Below, piece by piece: positions 16,796 to 26,225 of a stretch of 64,000 bases of DNA. The first letter of the stretch is position 1. Each line of letters opens with the position of its first letter. Location of the stretch: NCBI GenBank assembly GCA_035548055.1, contig DASZTL010000078.1, positions 16,252-80,251 of the forward strand, in the 5' to 3' direction. Both the position numbers and the translations under genes were made by a program. The notes beneath the pieces are model-generated. The model had not been told where the DNA came from. It did not search any database and saw nothing but the letters and a program-made list of their open reading frames with translations. Origin of the DNA: DASZTV01 sp035548055 (GTDB lineage Bacteria; Actinomycetota; Actinomycetes; JAFAQI01).

Positions 16796-17749
16796 GTGAG
16801 CGAAGCATCACGCGCGATGCGGCCCGGCAGCGTCTCGCTGCGCCTGTACCCGCACCTCGACCTCCCACCGGAAGCGATCGTGCAGGAGCTGCTCGACCAA
16901 GGCCGGCTCGGCGAAGCAGCCGGCTTCGACGGGCTGATGGTCAGCGAGCATCACAACGCGTTTGCCGGCTATCTACCCAACCCGATCCAGGCGGCGGGCT
17001 GGCTGCTCGATGTCACCCGCGAGGCCTGGGTCGCACCGTGCCCGCTCCTGCTGCCGCTCCGCCCCGCCGCACTCGTCGCGGAGGAGCTCGCCTGGCTTGC
17101 CGCGCGCTTCCCTGGCCGGGTCGGAGTCGGCCTCGCGGCGGGATCACTCGAGGCCGACTTCACCATCGCAAGCACGACGAAGGACGATCTGACCGCCCGC
17201 TTTGCCGACGGGATGAGGACGGTCAGCGGGATGCTGCTCGGCCGCGATCCCGGTGTCCTGCCGGATGATCCCGCCATCGGTCGATGCGTGACGGATCCGG
17301 TTCCGGTCGTGAGTGCGGCCATGAGTGCGGCGGCTTGCCGACGCGCGGCCGCCGCCGGCGTCGGGTTGTTGTTCGACTCCCTCACGGCTGTCGCGCGCTG
17401 CCGTGAGCTCGCCGAGATGTACCGCGAGGCCGGCGGCCCGGGACCGATCGTGCTGATCCGACGGGCGGCTCCGGGCGCACCCCCGGCCGCGCGACAGGCG
17501 GACCAGCTGCGGTTGTACCGCAGCTACGCCGCGGCGGGCGCGATCGAGCACTGGGGTGAGGACGAACTAGCGCGTGGCGAGCCGTCGGCGATTGCGGAGA
17601 CGCTCGCGGCACAAGCCGTCGCCGTCGGTGCCGATTGTCTCAACGTACGTGTTCATTCGCCTGGCATGACGCCGGCTGAGGCTCGGTCGCACATCGAGGC
17701 GCTCGCCGATATCCATGCGCCCTTAGCGCGGCAGCTGGCCGGCGGCTAG
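16796..17749 (+). CDS. LLM-class flavin-dependent oxidoreductase
   Basis: A 317-aa luciferase-like TIM-barrel protein. The N-terminal region has the GFDGLMVSEHHN strand/helix of the family and RFPGRVGVGLAAG follows. Members use reduced FMN or F420. The GTG at 16796 lies 10 bases after the SDR stop; an ATG seven codons on is an alternative. The stop shares the tetranucleotide CTAG with the converging SpoIIE phosphatase gene. Confidence 0.88.
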   Translation: MSEASRAMRPGSVSLRLYPHLDLPPEAIVQELLDQGRLGEAAGFDGLMVSEHHNAFAGYLPNPIQAAGWLLDVTREAWVAPCPLLLPLRPAALVAEELAWLAARFPGRVGVGLAAGSLEADFTIASTTKDDLTARFADGMRTVSGMLLGRDPGVLPDDPAIGRCVTDPVPVVSAAMSAAACRRAAAAGVGLLFDSLTAVARCRELAEMYREAGGPGPIVLIRRAAPGAPPAARQADQLRLYRSYAAAGAIEHWGEDELARGEPSAIAETLAAQAVAVGADCLNVRVHSPGMTPAEARSHIEALADIHAPLARQLAGG

Positions 17750-19953
17750 TGGCGGTACAGCGTCAGAACGGTGACGTCGTCATCGTGCGCTTCTGAGGGC
17801 GCAGACTGCACGATCCCGGACAACAGCCGCCACGCGTCATCGATGCCTTCGGCAGCGCGAAGGCGCGAGAGAATCCTGTCGATCCCGACGTCGATGTCCT
17901 CATCTCGCCGCTCGACGAGGCCGTCCGTGAATGCGGCGAGGCCGGTCCCACGAGGCAGGCAAAGCGAGGTCGACTGTCTGACGTCACCCTCGATCCCGAA
18001 TGGTGGACCTACCTCTACAGATGCGAGCTCGGCGCCGCCAAGACGCACCACGATCGGGGGCAGATGGCCGGCGGACGCGATCGTCACTTCTCCCGTGGAG
18101 GTCTCGATCAGCAAGTACAGGACGGTTACCAGCTGCACGTCCTCGAGTACCTGAAAGTAGCGGTCGACCTTCGACAGGACGGAGACCGGATCGGGATCGT
18201 CGACGGCGTAAGCCCGGATCATCGCCCGCGTCTGCGCCATCGACGCAGCTGCGTCGACGCCTCTTCCCATCACGTCGCCGACGACGGCCGCGACTCGGCC
18301 GTCACCGACGGGGACCACGTCATAGAAGTCGCCCCCTGCCTCCTCTTGCCCGGCTGGGCTGTAGTGCGCAGCTACGCTCCAGCCCGCGATCGAGATCCTC
18401 CGATCGGGGAGCAGAGCACGCTGCAACCTGAGGGATGCTTCGCGTTCCGCCGCGTACAGCTCGGTGCGGAGCAGGGTTTGGGCGGTTTGCGCGGCGAGCG
18501 CGAGCACGAACTGGCGCTCGTCTTCGTCGAACAACCGGCGGGTCGAGAAGCTGAAGCGCAGCGCTCCGAGCACCCGACCGCCGGTACGGAGTGGGACCGC
18601 GCACATCGAGACCGTCGAGTCTTCGAAGCCGCGGAGCTCCGGGTACTGCCGGTCCCGTTCCTCTCTCGACTCCAACCAGACCGGCTCTCCGGTGCGCAGC
18701 ACCGTCGCTGCCGGCAACGGCGCGTCGAGGCGCTCTTCACGCAACGCGTCCACCAGTGCCTCGCCGTAGCCGACGGCACCGGGGACCGCCATGTGTTCTG
18801 CGTCCTCGGCGGGGACGAGCAGGCCGCCGCCAGCCGCGCCCAGCGCAATGACACCCTCCGACACGACAACCTTGGCGACGTCCTCGGGGGTGCGGGTTCG
18901 GGCCAGCGCAGCGGTGACGCGTTGCAGTCGCGCGGCGCGGTCGGTGATGCGTTGCAACATCGCCAACCGCTGGATCTCATCGAGCATTCGGATCTCGAAC
19001 GTCATGACGGGCGTGGCTTCGCGACCGGCCGACAGCTCACGAAGCTGGCTGACGACCGCCTCGACGTACCAACGCCGGAACAGCCGGTGCACGTGCGGCG
19101 TCTCGAGCGTGAGCAGCCGAGCGGCCCGCGCGTAGGCGTCTGCTTCGTCGAGCGCAGCGAGGTACGCCTCGCCGGCGTCGGCTGCGCTCGCGGGCAGATC
19201 GAGCACCAGCCGGGTGCGGCTCTCGCCGCGGCGCGCAGCCGCTAGCGCCTGTCGCTTGATCGCATCGCGCGCCTCGGCGAAACCGTGGACGACCGTCTGG
19301 ATCAGATGGACGAGGTGGGGCGGTGCGTCCGCCTCGAGCGCCGCGCCGGTGGCGGCGAGGGAGAACTCGCGCACGAGGTTGTCGATGTGCGACTTGGCAG
19401 CGATCAGCAGGTCGGTCGGCACGTCACCGAGGACGACCGTATAGCGAGCTCCCTGATCGAGACGGGGGTCGGTGTCGGGCCATGCGACCAACAGCTTGTC
19501 GATGTCGATCGCGCTCAGGTCGTTGTCAAGCGGGTCGTGAACGGGCGACACCTCGGCCCAGACGACCTTCCCTCCGGACTCGTCGCGCTCGACGCCCCAT
19601 CGGGCCGAGAGCGCTGCGATCAGCGCAAGACCACGACCTGTCATGTTCGTCGCACTGACCGCCGGCCGAACCGGTGGCCGGGGATTGCCGTCACGAACCT
19701 CGATCTTGATCAGATCGGAGTCGCCGGAGATGGCCACCGATACCGGCGGGGCGCCGTGCTGGACCGAGTTGGCGAGTAGCTCAGCAGCAACAAGGGCGAC
19801 GTCATCGACGATGTTCGCGGCGCCGCGAGCGATCGTCTCGCGCTCCACGAAGGCGCGCGCGATCCGGGCCGCGGCCGGATTCGCGTCGAGCACCAGCTCG
19901 GAGCGTTCCGTCACAGGCGGCGACGGGCAGCGGTCCCCCGTGTCATAGACCAC
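17746..19953 (-). CDS. HATPase-GAF-SpoIIE (PP2C) phosphatase
   Basis: A 735-aa partner-switching regulator. The N-terminal HATPase_c domain (about 15-130) has the N-box ELLANSVQHG and the G motif GRGLALI, as in anti-sigma kinases. A middle helical region with no recognised domain follows (about 150-330). A GAF sensor lies at about 340-490. The C-terminal PP2C/SpoIIE domain has GGDFYD, GDVMGRG and HDDDVTVL, so its metal-binding aspartates are present. Such proteins usually control anti-anti-sigma phosphorylation, but no STAS gene is nearby. The start is GTG. Confidence 0.92.
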   Translation of the reverse strand: MVYDTGDRCPSPPVTERSELVLDANPAAARIARAFVERETIARGAANIVDDVALVAAELLANSVQHGAPPVSVAISGDSDLIKIEVRDGNPRPPVRPAVSATNMTGRGLALIAALSARWGVERDESGGKVVWAEVSPVHDPLDNDLSAIDIDKLLVAWPDTDPRLDQGARYTVVLGDVPTDLLIAAKSHIDNLVREFSLAATGAALEADAPPHLVHLIQTVVHGFAEARDAIKRQALAAARRGESRTRLVLDLPASAADAGEAYLAALDEADAYARAARLLTLETPHVHRLFRRWYVEAVVSQLRELSAGREATPVMTFEIRMLDEIQRLAMLQRITDRAARLQRVTAALARTRTPEDVAKVVVSEGVIALGAAGGGLLVPAEDAEHMAVPGAVGYGEALVDALREERLDAPLPAATVLRTGEPVWLESREERDRQYPELRGFEDSTVSMCAVPLRTGGRVLGALRFSFSTRRLFDEDERQFVLALAAQTAQTLLRTELYAAEREASLRLQRALLPDRRISIAGWSVAAHYSPAGQEEAGGDFYDVVPVGDGRVAAVVGDVMGRGVDAAASMAQTRAMIRAYAVDDPDPVSVLSKVDRYFQVLEDVQLVTVLYLLIETSTGEVTIASAGHLPPIVVRLGGAELASVEVGPPFGIEGDVRQSTSLCLPRGTGLAAFTDGLVERRDEDIDVGIDRILSRLRAAEGIDDAWRLLSGIVQSAPSEAHDDDVTVLTLYRH

Positions 19954-20027
19954 GATGGTGCCCTACCCATCCTGTGGTGAATCCACCGGGCCAAGCTTCA
20001 TGCTCACTCTTACGGCAGGATGTCGCC

Positions 20028-21023
20028 ATGCGGAAGATCGGCTTGCTCGGAGCAACCGGCTACACCGGACGGCTCACCGCCACGGAGTTCGCGCTGCGCG
20101 AGATCCCGGTCCGGCTCGGCGGCCGGTCGGCGGACCGGCTGGACCGGGTGGACGCGGCGGACGGAGCCGAGCGAGTCCTGGTCGACACGACCGACCGGGC
20201 GGCACTCGACCGGTTCATGGCCGGCCTCGACATCGTCATCTCGACTGTCGGCCCGTTCGAGCTGCTGGGCCGCCCGGTCGTGGACGCGGCGGTTGCAGCG
20301 GGCGTGCACTACATCGACTCGACGGGCGAGCCGGACTTCATGACGTGGGCGTACGAGACCCACGGCGGCGCCGTGACCTCCGTCGTGCCGGCCTGCGGGT
20401 ACGACTACGTGCCGAGCGACTGCGCGGCATCGGTTGCCGCATCCATGCTCGACGGCAAACCGGAGCGCATCGACATCGGCTACTCCCTGAAGGGCGTGAA
20501 GCCAACCCGCGGTACGGCGCGCAGCGCACTCGGCGCCGTACTTGCGCAAGGCAACCCGCAGATCCGGCGTTCGACACTGGCCGGCCAACCTGCGCTGCAG
20601 GTCCCGCTGGGCGACCTGCTGACCACGGGTCGCTGGGCCGGCGATGCGACGGTCACTGCCAACGTGACCGTCTCCAAAGCCGCCCGAGCGGTCGCGCCGC
20701 TCATGGGGCCGGCGACCGGACCGATGCTGAAGCTCGGCGCACCGCTCCTCCGTCGCATGGTCGAGCGGATGCCGGAAGGCCCCACCGACGAGATGCGTGC
20801 TGGCGCCAAGGCCACCGTTTCCGCCATCGCGACCCGCGGCAGCCAGACCGCGACCGTCACCGTGGAGGTGAACGACGTATACGCCTTCACCGCCCTGTCA
20901 CTCGTCGAGTTCGCCCTTAAGACAGAAGGCAAAGGCCCGATGTCCCCCGCGGAAGCGGTCAGCTCGACCGAGATGCTGGAAGCACTGTCCGGCCCACTCC
21001 TCAGTTGGCGCCGGACGCGATGA
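20028..21023 (+). CDS. saccharopine dehydrogenase family protein
   Basis: A 331-aa Rossmann protein beginning IGLLGATGYTGRLTA, with a GGRSADRLD second strand and YIDSTGEPDF, as in the trans-acting enoyl reductase/saccharopine dehydrogenase-like family. Actinobacterial relatives act in lipid or polyketide reduction or have no known role; lysine metabolism is not implied. ATG 20028 starts the Rossmann strand directly. The last 23 bases overlap the converging asd gene. Confidence 0.85.
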   Translation: MRKIGLLGATGYTGRLTATEFALREIPVRLGGRSADRLDRVDAADGAERVLVDTTDRAALDRFMAGLDIVISTVGPFELLGRPVVDAAVAAGVHYIDSTGEPDFMTWAYETHGGAVTSVVPACGYDYVPSDCAASVAASMLDGKPERIDIGYSLKGVKPTRGTARSALGAVLAQGNPQIRRSTLAGQPALQVPLGDLLTTGRWAGDATVTANVTVSKAARAVAPLMGPATGPMLKLGAPLLRRMVERMPEGPTDEMRAGAKATVSAIATRGSQTATVTVEVNDVYAFTALSLVEFALKTEGKGPMSPAEAVSSTEMLEALSGPLLSWRRTR

Positions 21024-22032
21024 GCTCGGCAATCTGGACAGCGTTGAGGGCGGCGCCTTTACGCAGGTTGTCACCGCTGACGAACAGCGCGAGCCCGCGG
21101 TCGTCACCGACTCCTGGGTCCTGCCGCAGCCTTCCGACGTAGCTCGGGTCCTTGCCGGCGGCCATCAGCGGCGTGGGCACGTCAACAAGAACCACGCCCG
21201 GTGCCGAGGCCAGCAGCTCGCGAGCCCGCTCGACGGGCAACGGCCGCTCGAACTCGGCGTTGATCGACAACGAGTGGCCGGTGAACACGGGCACGCGGAC
21301 GCAGGTGCCTGAGACGGCGAGATCCGGGATGCCGAGAATCTTGCGGCTCTCGTTGCGGAGCTTCTTCTCCTCGTCGGTCTCGAACCGGCCGTCATCGACG
21401 ATCGATCCGGCCATCGGCAGCACGTTGAACGCGATCGGCGCGACGTACTTCTCCGGCGCCGGGAACGACACTGCCTCGCCGTCGTGGGTGAGCTCGCTCG
21501 CACGATCGACAACCTGACGCGCCTGCTTGTCGAGCTCGTCGACGCCGGCGCCGCCGCTGCCCGACACCGCCTGGAACGTGCTGACCACGAGCCGGGTGAG
21601 GCCGGCCTCGTCGTGCAGCGGCCGAAGTGGCGGCATCGCAACCATCGTCGTGCAGTTGGGATTGGCGATGATTCCCTTGCGCGCCTCGCTGATCGCTTCC
21701 GGGTTGACCTCGCTGACGACCAGCGGAACGTCCGGATCCATCCGCCACGCGGAGGAGTTGTCGATGACGACCACCCCGGCGGCGGCGAACCGCTCGGCCT
21801 GCGCCCGCGACGTCGCGGCACCGGCGGAGAAGAGTGCGACGTCCAGGCCGCTGGGATCAGCAGCTGACGCGTCCTCGACGACGACGTCGCCACCCTGCCA
21901 CGGCAGTGTCGAACCGGCCGAGCGGACCGAGGCGAAGTAGCGGATCTCCTCGACCGGGAAGCTGCGCTCGGCGAGCAGCTTGCGCATGACGGCGCCGACC
22001 TGGCCGGTCGCGCCGACGACGCCGACTCTCAT
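21001..22032 (-). CDS. asd: aspartate-semialdehyde dehydrogenase
   Basis: A 343-aa enzyme reducing aspartyl phosphate to aspartate semialdehyde for lysine/DAP, threonine and methionine synthesis. It has the NADP motif GATGQVG at 7-13, the catalytic Cys127 in ANPNCTT, and the conserved SGSGG substrate loop. The ATG overlaps the lysC stop by four bases, giving the usual lysC-asd operon. Confidence 0.97.
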   Translation of the reverse strand: MRVGVVGATGQVGAVMRKLLAERSFPVEEIRYFASVRSAGSTLPWQGGDVVVEDASAADPSGLDVALFSAGAATSRAQAERFAAAGVVVIDNSSAWRMDPDVPLVVSEVNPEAISEARKGIIANPNCTTMVAMPPLRPLHDEAGLTRLVVSTFQAVSGSGGAGVDELDKQARQVVDRASELTHDGEAVSFPAPEKYVAPIAFNVLPMAGSIVDDGRFETDEEKKLRNESRKILGIPDLAVSGTCVRVPVFTGHSLSINAEFERPLPVERARELLASAPGVVLVDVPTPLMAAGKDPSYVGRLRQDPGVGDDRGLALFVSGDNLRKGAALNAVQIAELIASGAN

Positions 22033-22550
22033 CGCCCTGAGCCGGCGTGTACGACGGCAGGCGCGCCCTCGGTGTCATCGAGGCCGAATGCCTCGTGCAC
22101 TGCTCGCACCGCCGCCGGCACGTCGGTGTCCTGGCAGACCACTGAGATCCGGATCTCGGAGGTCGAGATGTTCTGTACGTTCACGCCGGCCGAGGCAAGC
22201 GCCTCGAAGAAGGTCGCCGAGACGCCGGGGTGTGACCTCATGCCCGCGCCGACGAGTGAGACCTTGCCGATGTGGTCGTCGGAGTTGAGCGACTCGAAGC
22301 CGATCGACTGCTGAACCTTGCCGAGCGCCTGCATGGCGATCTGCAGATCCGCGGTGGGAAGCGTGAAGGACACGTCGGTGCGCCCGGTCGAGCCGGACAC
22401 GTTCTGCACAATCATGTCGATGTTGACACCGGCATCCGCGATCGTGCGGAAGATGCCCGCTGCCTCACCCGGCTTGTCCGGCACGCCGACCACCGTGACT
22501 CGCGCCTCGGACAGGTCGTGCGCGACTCCGGAGATGATCGCGTGCTCCAC
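22029..22550 (-). CDS. aspartate kinase beta subunit from an in-frame internal start
   Basis: Inside lysC a GTG at 22550 (codon 250) is preceded by GAGGAGGAA. Translation from it gives a 173-aa ACT-only polypeptide. In Corynebacterium glutamicum the beta subunit also starts at residue 250 and is 172 aa, forming an alpha2beta2 enzyme. The position match and the strong ribosome site together support a real internal start. Confidence 0.7.
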   Translation of the reverse strand: MEHAIISGVAHDLSEARVTVVGVPDKPGEAAGIFRTIADAGVNIDMIVQNVSGSTGRTDVSFTLPTADLQIAMQALGKVQQSIGFESLNSDDHIGKVSLVGAGMRSHPGVSATFFEALASAGVNVQNISTSEIRISVVCQDTDVPAAVRAVHEAFGLDDTEGAPAVVHAGSGR

Positions 22551-23297
22551 CAGTTCCTCCTCGGGGATGCGAACCACCCACGTGCCCTCGCGGTCAGAGA
22601 ATGAGGAGCGCACGTGGATCGGTACGCCGTAACGCCGGGCGTACTCGACGCACCGCAACATCAGGACCTTCGCACCGCTCGCCGCCATCTCGAGCATCTC
22701 CTCGTAGGAGATGCGGTCGAGCTTGCGAGCGGTGCCGACGATTCGCGGGTCCGCGGTGTAGACCCCGTCGACATCGGTGTAGATCTCGCAGACGTCGGCG
22801 TTCATCGCGGCCGCCAGCGCAACCGCAGTCGTGTCGGAGCCGCCACGACCGAGCGTGGTGATGTCCTTCGTGTCCTGCGAGACACCCTGGAAGCCGGCGA
22901 CGATGCAGATGCTTCCGCCCGCGAGGGCGTCGGTGATCCGGCCTGGGGTGACGTCGATGATCCGCGCCTTGCCGTGGGTCGAGTCGGTGATCACGCCTGC
23001 CTGGGAGCCGGTGAACGAGCGCGCCTCGAAACCCTGGTTGGCGATGGCCATCGCGAGCAGCGCCATCGAGATCCGCTCGCCGGATGTGAGCAGCATGTCG
23101 AGCTCGCGCGGCGGCGGGAGCGGGGAAACCTGCTGCGCCAGGTCCAGCAGCTCGTCGGTGGTGTCGCCCATCGCGGACACGACAACGACGACGTCATTGC
23201 CGGCACGGCGCGCGTCGACGATCCGTTGTGCCACCCGCTTGATGCGCTCGGCGTCACCGACCGACGACCCGCCGTACTTCTGGACGACGAGAGCCAT
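22029..23297 (-). CDS. lysC: aspartate kinase alpha subunit (with internal beta start)
   Basis: A 422-aa aspartokinase starting VVQKYGGSSVGD, with the kinase domain to about residue 245 and two ACT domains after it that bind lysine/threonine. It catalyses the first committed step to DAP, lysine, threonine and methionine. Length (422) is almost identical to the Corynebacterium alpha subunit (421). The ATG is preceded at six bases by a TATCCT box, suggesting leaderless transcription. An internal start for the beta subunit is listed separately. Confidence 0.97.
   Translation of the reverse strand: MALVVQKYGGSSVGDAERIKRVAQRIVDARRAGNDVVVVVSAMGDTTDELLDLAQQVSPLPPPRELDMLLTSGERISMALLAMAIANQGFEARSFTGSQAGVITDSTHGKARIIDVTPGRITDALAGGSICIVAGFQGVSQDTKDITTLGRGGSDTTAVALAAAMNADVCEIYTDVDGVYTADPRIVGTARKLDRISYEEMLEMAASGAKVLMLRCVEYARRYGVPIHVRSSFSDREGTWVVRIPEEELVEHAIISGVAHDLSEARVTVVGVPDKPGEAAGIFRTIADAGVNIDMIVQNVSGSTGRTDVSFTLPTADLQIAMQALGKVQQSIGFESLNSDDHIGKVSLVGAGMRSHPGVSATFFEALASAGVNVQNISTSEIRISVVCQDTDVPAAVRAVHEAFGLDDTEGAPAVVHAGSGR
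22555..22563 (-). promoter_or_regulatory. internal ribosome binding site for the LysC beta subunit
   Basis: GAGGAGGAA on the minus strand, four bases before GTG 22550. It is encoded by three glutamate codons of the alpha frame. Confidence 0.65.
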
Positions 23298-23303
23298 GGG
23301 TCA

Positions 23304-23309
23304 AGGATA
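23304..23309 (-). promoter_or_regulatory. putative -10 box of lysC-asd (leaderless)
   Basis: TATCCT on the minus strand, six bases before the lysC ATG. Confidence 0.45.
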
Positions 23310-23367
23310 CGGACGGCCCGCAACGGCCGGTCCTCCTTTCCCCTGCCGGGTGCGGGATCGGGGGGCG

Positions 23368-23964
23368 TTACGAGTAGGCGCGACGTCCTTCGAAGGCACG
23401 GCCGAGCGTCACTTCGTCGGCATACTCGAGATCGCCGCCGACCGGAAGGCCCGATGCGAGCCGCGTCACCTTGAGATCCATCTCCTTCACGAACCGGGCA
23501 AGGTAGGTCGCAGTCGCTTCGCCTTCGAGGTTCGGATCGGTGGCGAGGATCAGCTCGGTGACAGTGCCGTCGGCCAGTCGCGCCATCAGCTCCTTGATCC
23601 GAAGGTCATCCGGACCGACGCCCTCGATCGGCGAGATCGCACCGCCGAGAACGTGGTAGCGGCCGCGGAACTCCCGGGTTCGCTCGATCGCGACGACGTC
23701 CTTCGGCTCCTCGACGACACAGATGACGGTGAGGTCGCGACGCGGGTCACGACAGACCCGGCATTGCTCCTCCTCGGCGACGTTGCCACAGATGGTGCAG
23801 AAGCGAACCTTCTCCTTGACCTCCGTGAGCGCCGACACCAGCCGTCGTACGTCGGCGGGGTCGGCCGCGAGCAGATAGAAGGCAATGCGCTGCGCGCTCT
23901 TCGGCCCGACACCCGGCAGCCGGCCGAGCTCGTCGATGAGGTCTTGAACCGGGCCTTCGTACAC
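23368..23964 (-). CDS. recR: recombination mediator protein RecR
   Basis: A 198-aa RecFOR-pathway protein that helps load RecA at gapped DNA. It has the helix-hairpin-helix LPGVGPKSAQR, the zinc finger FCTICGN followed by CRVC, the Toprim segment VVEEPKDVVAIE, and the C-terminal GLPVGGDLEYADEVTL Walker-B-like region. The start is GTG. It follows ybaB by nine bases, as in most bacteria (dnaX-ybaB-recR). Confidence 0.97.
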   Translation of the reverse strand: MYEGPVQDLIDELGRLPGVGPKSAQRIAFYLLAADPADVRRLVSALTEVKEKVRFCTICGNVAEEEQCRVCRDPRRDLTVICVVEEPKDVVAIERTREFRGRYHVLGGAISPIEGVGPDDLRIKELMARLADGTVTELILATDPNLEGEATATYLARFVKEMDLKVTRLASGLPVGGDLEYADEVTLGRAFEGRRAYS

Positions 23965-23973
23965 CGAGGTTGC

Positions 23974-24303
23974 CTATAGCCCCGGAATACCGAGCGCGCC
24001 GCCCATGCCGCCGGTGAGGGGGCCCATCTTCGCAGCGGTCAGCTCGTCGGCCTCACGCTTCGCGTCACGGACCGCGGCCACGACGAGGTCTTGCAACGTC
24101 TCAACGTCGTCCGGATCGAGCGCGGAGGGGTCGATCGTCAGCGAGTCGAGCTCGCCCGCAGCCGTCATCGAAGCCCGCACCAGGCCACCACCTGCGCTGC
24201 CCTCGACAAGGGTCGCGGCGAGCTCTTCCTGCGCCGCCATCAGGTCGCGCTGCATCTTCTGCGCCTGCTTCATCAGCTGCTGCATGTTGGGCTGCGGTGG
24301 CAT
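23974..24303 (-). CDS. YbaB/EbfC family nucleoid-associated protein
   Basis: A 109-aa DNA-binding protein with the family helix NMQQLMKQAQKMQRDLMAAQ and the strand TAAGELDSLTIDPSAL, and a Gly/Met-rich tail. It forms dimers that bind DNA and lies between dnaX and recR as usual. ATG 24303 is chosen because a TAGGCT box lies seven bases upstream; an earlier in-frame start at 24345 is less likely. Confidence 0.95.
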   Translation of the reverse strand: MPPQPNMQQLMKQAQKMQRDLMAAQEELAATLVEGSAGGGLVRASMTAAGELDSLTIDPSALDPDDVETLQDLVVAAVRDAKREADELTAAKMGPLTGGMGGALGIPGL

Positions 24304-24310
24304 GCGCAGA

Positions 24311-24316
24311 AGCCTA
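24311..24316 (-). promoter_or_regulatory. putative -10 box of ybaB-recR (leaderless)
   Basis: TAGGCT on the minus strand, seven bases before the ybaB ATG. Confidence 0.4.
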
Positions 24317-24370
24317 CGGCTGACGGCTGACGTGGCGACGGACATTCCGCCACGCGAGTGGTGTCAGGCT

Positions 24371-26188
24371 TCAGCTTTGGTCGATCTCACCGATCACCTG
24401 GGCGCCCAGGCCGTCCTGGAGCAGCGCCAGTGCGGCGGCTTCGGGATCCGCCTCAACGCTGTCCTCTAGATCGTCGGAGTCCTCGATGTCATCCGCCGAC
24501 ATCTCCGGCACCGTGCCCGTAGCGGGCTCGGGTGAGGAGCCAGTAGAGCGAGGAGCGGGGGCACCGCCGCCGGTCGCGGTCACCCGCAGGTCGATGCCGA
24601 CCACCTCTTTGAGCGCCTGGGTCAGTGTGGGTGCGACATCAGCGGCGAACCGACTGGCGAGCGACTGGCTCGAGAAGGCGACAACAAGATTGTTGCCGTC
24701 GAGCGATTCGATCTGCGACGACATCATCAGCGCGTGCGCGGTCCGGCTCTGCGTCTTGATGGCGTCGAGCACGCTGTCCCACAGGCGCCTCAACGCAGGG
24801 AGGTCGATCGCGCCCGGCGCGGCTGCGGGCACAGCGGCTTCGGGCTCGGCCGGGGGTCCGGGCTCGACCGCGGCCGGCACAGCACGCGCGACCGGTGCAG
24901 GCTTGCCTTCTTGCACCATCGGTGCAGGCTCCGCGACCGGCTCCGGCCTCACCGGCGCAGCGACCCGTTGCTCGACGGTGGCTGTCGGAGCCGGTGCCGG
25001 CGCGGCGGTTGCTGCGGGCTGTGCGGTGGCTGACACCCGCTTCTCCAGCCGATCCAGGCGGGCGAGCAGTGCAGCGGTGTCATCGGTCGCGGCCGGCAGC
25101 AGCACCCGTGCGCAGGCGAGCTCCAGCACCAGCCGCGGCGATGTCGTACCTCGCATGTCGACGAGGGCGGTCGCCATGACGTCAGCGGCATGAGACAACG
25201 CGGCCCGACCGAGCTGCGATGCCTGCCCGCGCATTCGATCGAGGGCATCCGTGGGCGCGTCGATCAAGCCCGCGTCCGCAGCGTCCGGAACCGCGTCGAG
25301 GACCAGGAGGTCCCGGAAGCGCTCGAGCAGGTCCTGAGCGAACCGGCGCGGATCGAGCCCGGCTTCGATCACGCGGTCGATCGCGGCGAAGACGGCCGCG
25401 CCATCGGACATGGCGAACGCATCGACCGCGTCATCGAGCAATGCGGCGTCGGTGTAACCGAGGAGGGACAGCGCCCGCTCGTAGGTGATCAGCTCGCCAC
25501 CGGAACCTGCTGCGAGCTGGTCGAGAATCGACTGCGCGTCTCGGGCCGAGCCGGCGCCGGCGCGTACGACGAGCGGGAGCACCAAGGGATCGACCTGGAT
25601 GCCTTCACGGGCTGCCAGGTCGGCGAGGTGGTCGCGCATCACGTGTGGCGGGATCAACCTGAACCGGTAATGGAAGGTCCGGGACTTGATCGTCGTGAGC
25701 ACCTTGTCGGGCTCCGTCGTCGCGAACACGAACTTCACATGCGGCGGTGGCTCCTCGACCACCTTGAGCAGCGCGTTGAACGCCGCGGACGTGATCATGT
25801 GCGCCTCGTCGATCACATACACCTTGAAGCGCGACGACACCGGCGCGAAGAACGCGCGCTCCCGCAGGTCGCGGGCGTCGTCCACCAGGCCGTGAGATGC
25901 CGCATCGATCTCGATGACGTCCAGAGAGCCCGCTCCCATCGGAGCCAGCGCAACGCACGAGTCGCACTCGCCACACGGCGTCGAGGTCGGCCCCTTCTCG
26001 CAGTTGAGCGATCGGGCGAGGATCCGGGCACTCGAGGTCTTGCCGCAGCCGCGCGGGCCGCTGAAGAGGTAGGCGTGGTGGATGCGACCGGAGTCGAGCG
26101 CAGCGCAGATCGGCTCCGTGACGTGCTCCTGGCCGACCACCTCGGCGAAGCTGCCGGGGCGGTACTTCCGGTAGAGCGCGAGCGACAT
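24371..26188 (-). CDS. dnaX: DNA polymerase III subunit gamma/tau
   Basis: A 605-aa clamp-loader ATPase. Starting at ATG 26188 gives the canonical SLALYRKYRP. Walker A GPRGCGKT is at 44-51, zinc-binding Cys at 63, 72, 75 and 78, the Walker B DEAHM follows, and SRTFHYRF is the sensor region. After about residue 370 comes an Ala/Pro-rich linker and a tau-like C-terminal domain. An upstream in-frame ATG at 26206 is the alternative. No frameshift slippery A-run was noticed. Confidence 0.96.
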   Translation of the reverse strand: MSLALYRKYRPGSFAEVVGQEHVTEPICAALDSGRIHHAYLFSGPRGCGKTSSARILARSLNCEKGPTSTPCGECDSCVALAPMGAGSLDVIEIDAASHGLVDDARDLRERAFFAPVSSRFKVYVIDEAHMITSAAFNALLKVVEEPPPHVKFVFATTEPDKVLTTIKSRTFHYRFRLIPPHVMRDHLADLAAREGIQVDPLVLPLVVRAGAGSARDAQSILDQLAAGSGGELITYERALSLLGYTDAALLDDAVDAFAMSDGAAVFAAIDRVIEAGLDPRRFAQDLLERFRDLLVLDAVPDAADAGLIDAPTDALDRMRGQASQLGRAALSHAADVMATALVDMRGTTSPRLVLELACARVLLPAATDDTAALLARLDRLEKRVSATAQPAATAAPAPAPTATVEQRVAAPVRPEPVAEPAPMVQEGKPAPVARAVPAAVEPGPPAEPEAAVPAAAPGAIDLPALRRLWDSVLDAIKTQSRTAHALMMSSQIESLDGNNLVVAFSSQSLASRFAADVAPTLTQALKEVVGIDLRVTATGGGAPAPRSTGSSPEPATGTVPEMSADDIEDSDDLEDSVEADPEAAALALLQDGLGAQVIGEIDQS

Positions 26189-26225
26189 CCCCGACCCGCC
26201 TCCCAAAATCTAGGGACGCTGAAAC

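Noticed and set aside
18064..19245. 393-aa plus-strand frame opposite the SpoIIE phosphatase
   Set aside because: The minus strand shows clear PP2C and HATPase motifs; this frame has none.
20020..20343. ATG at 20020 eight bases before the saccharopine-dehydrogenase-like start
   Set aside because: It is in another frame and gives a Cys/Arg-rich shadow of the Rossmann domain.
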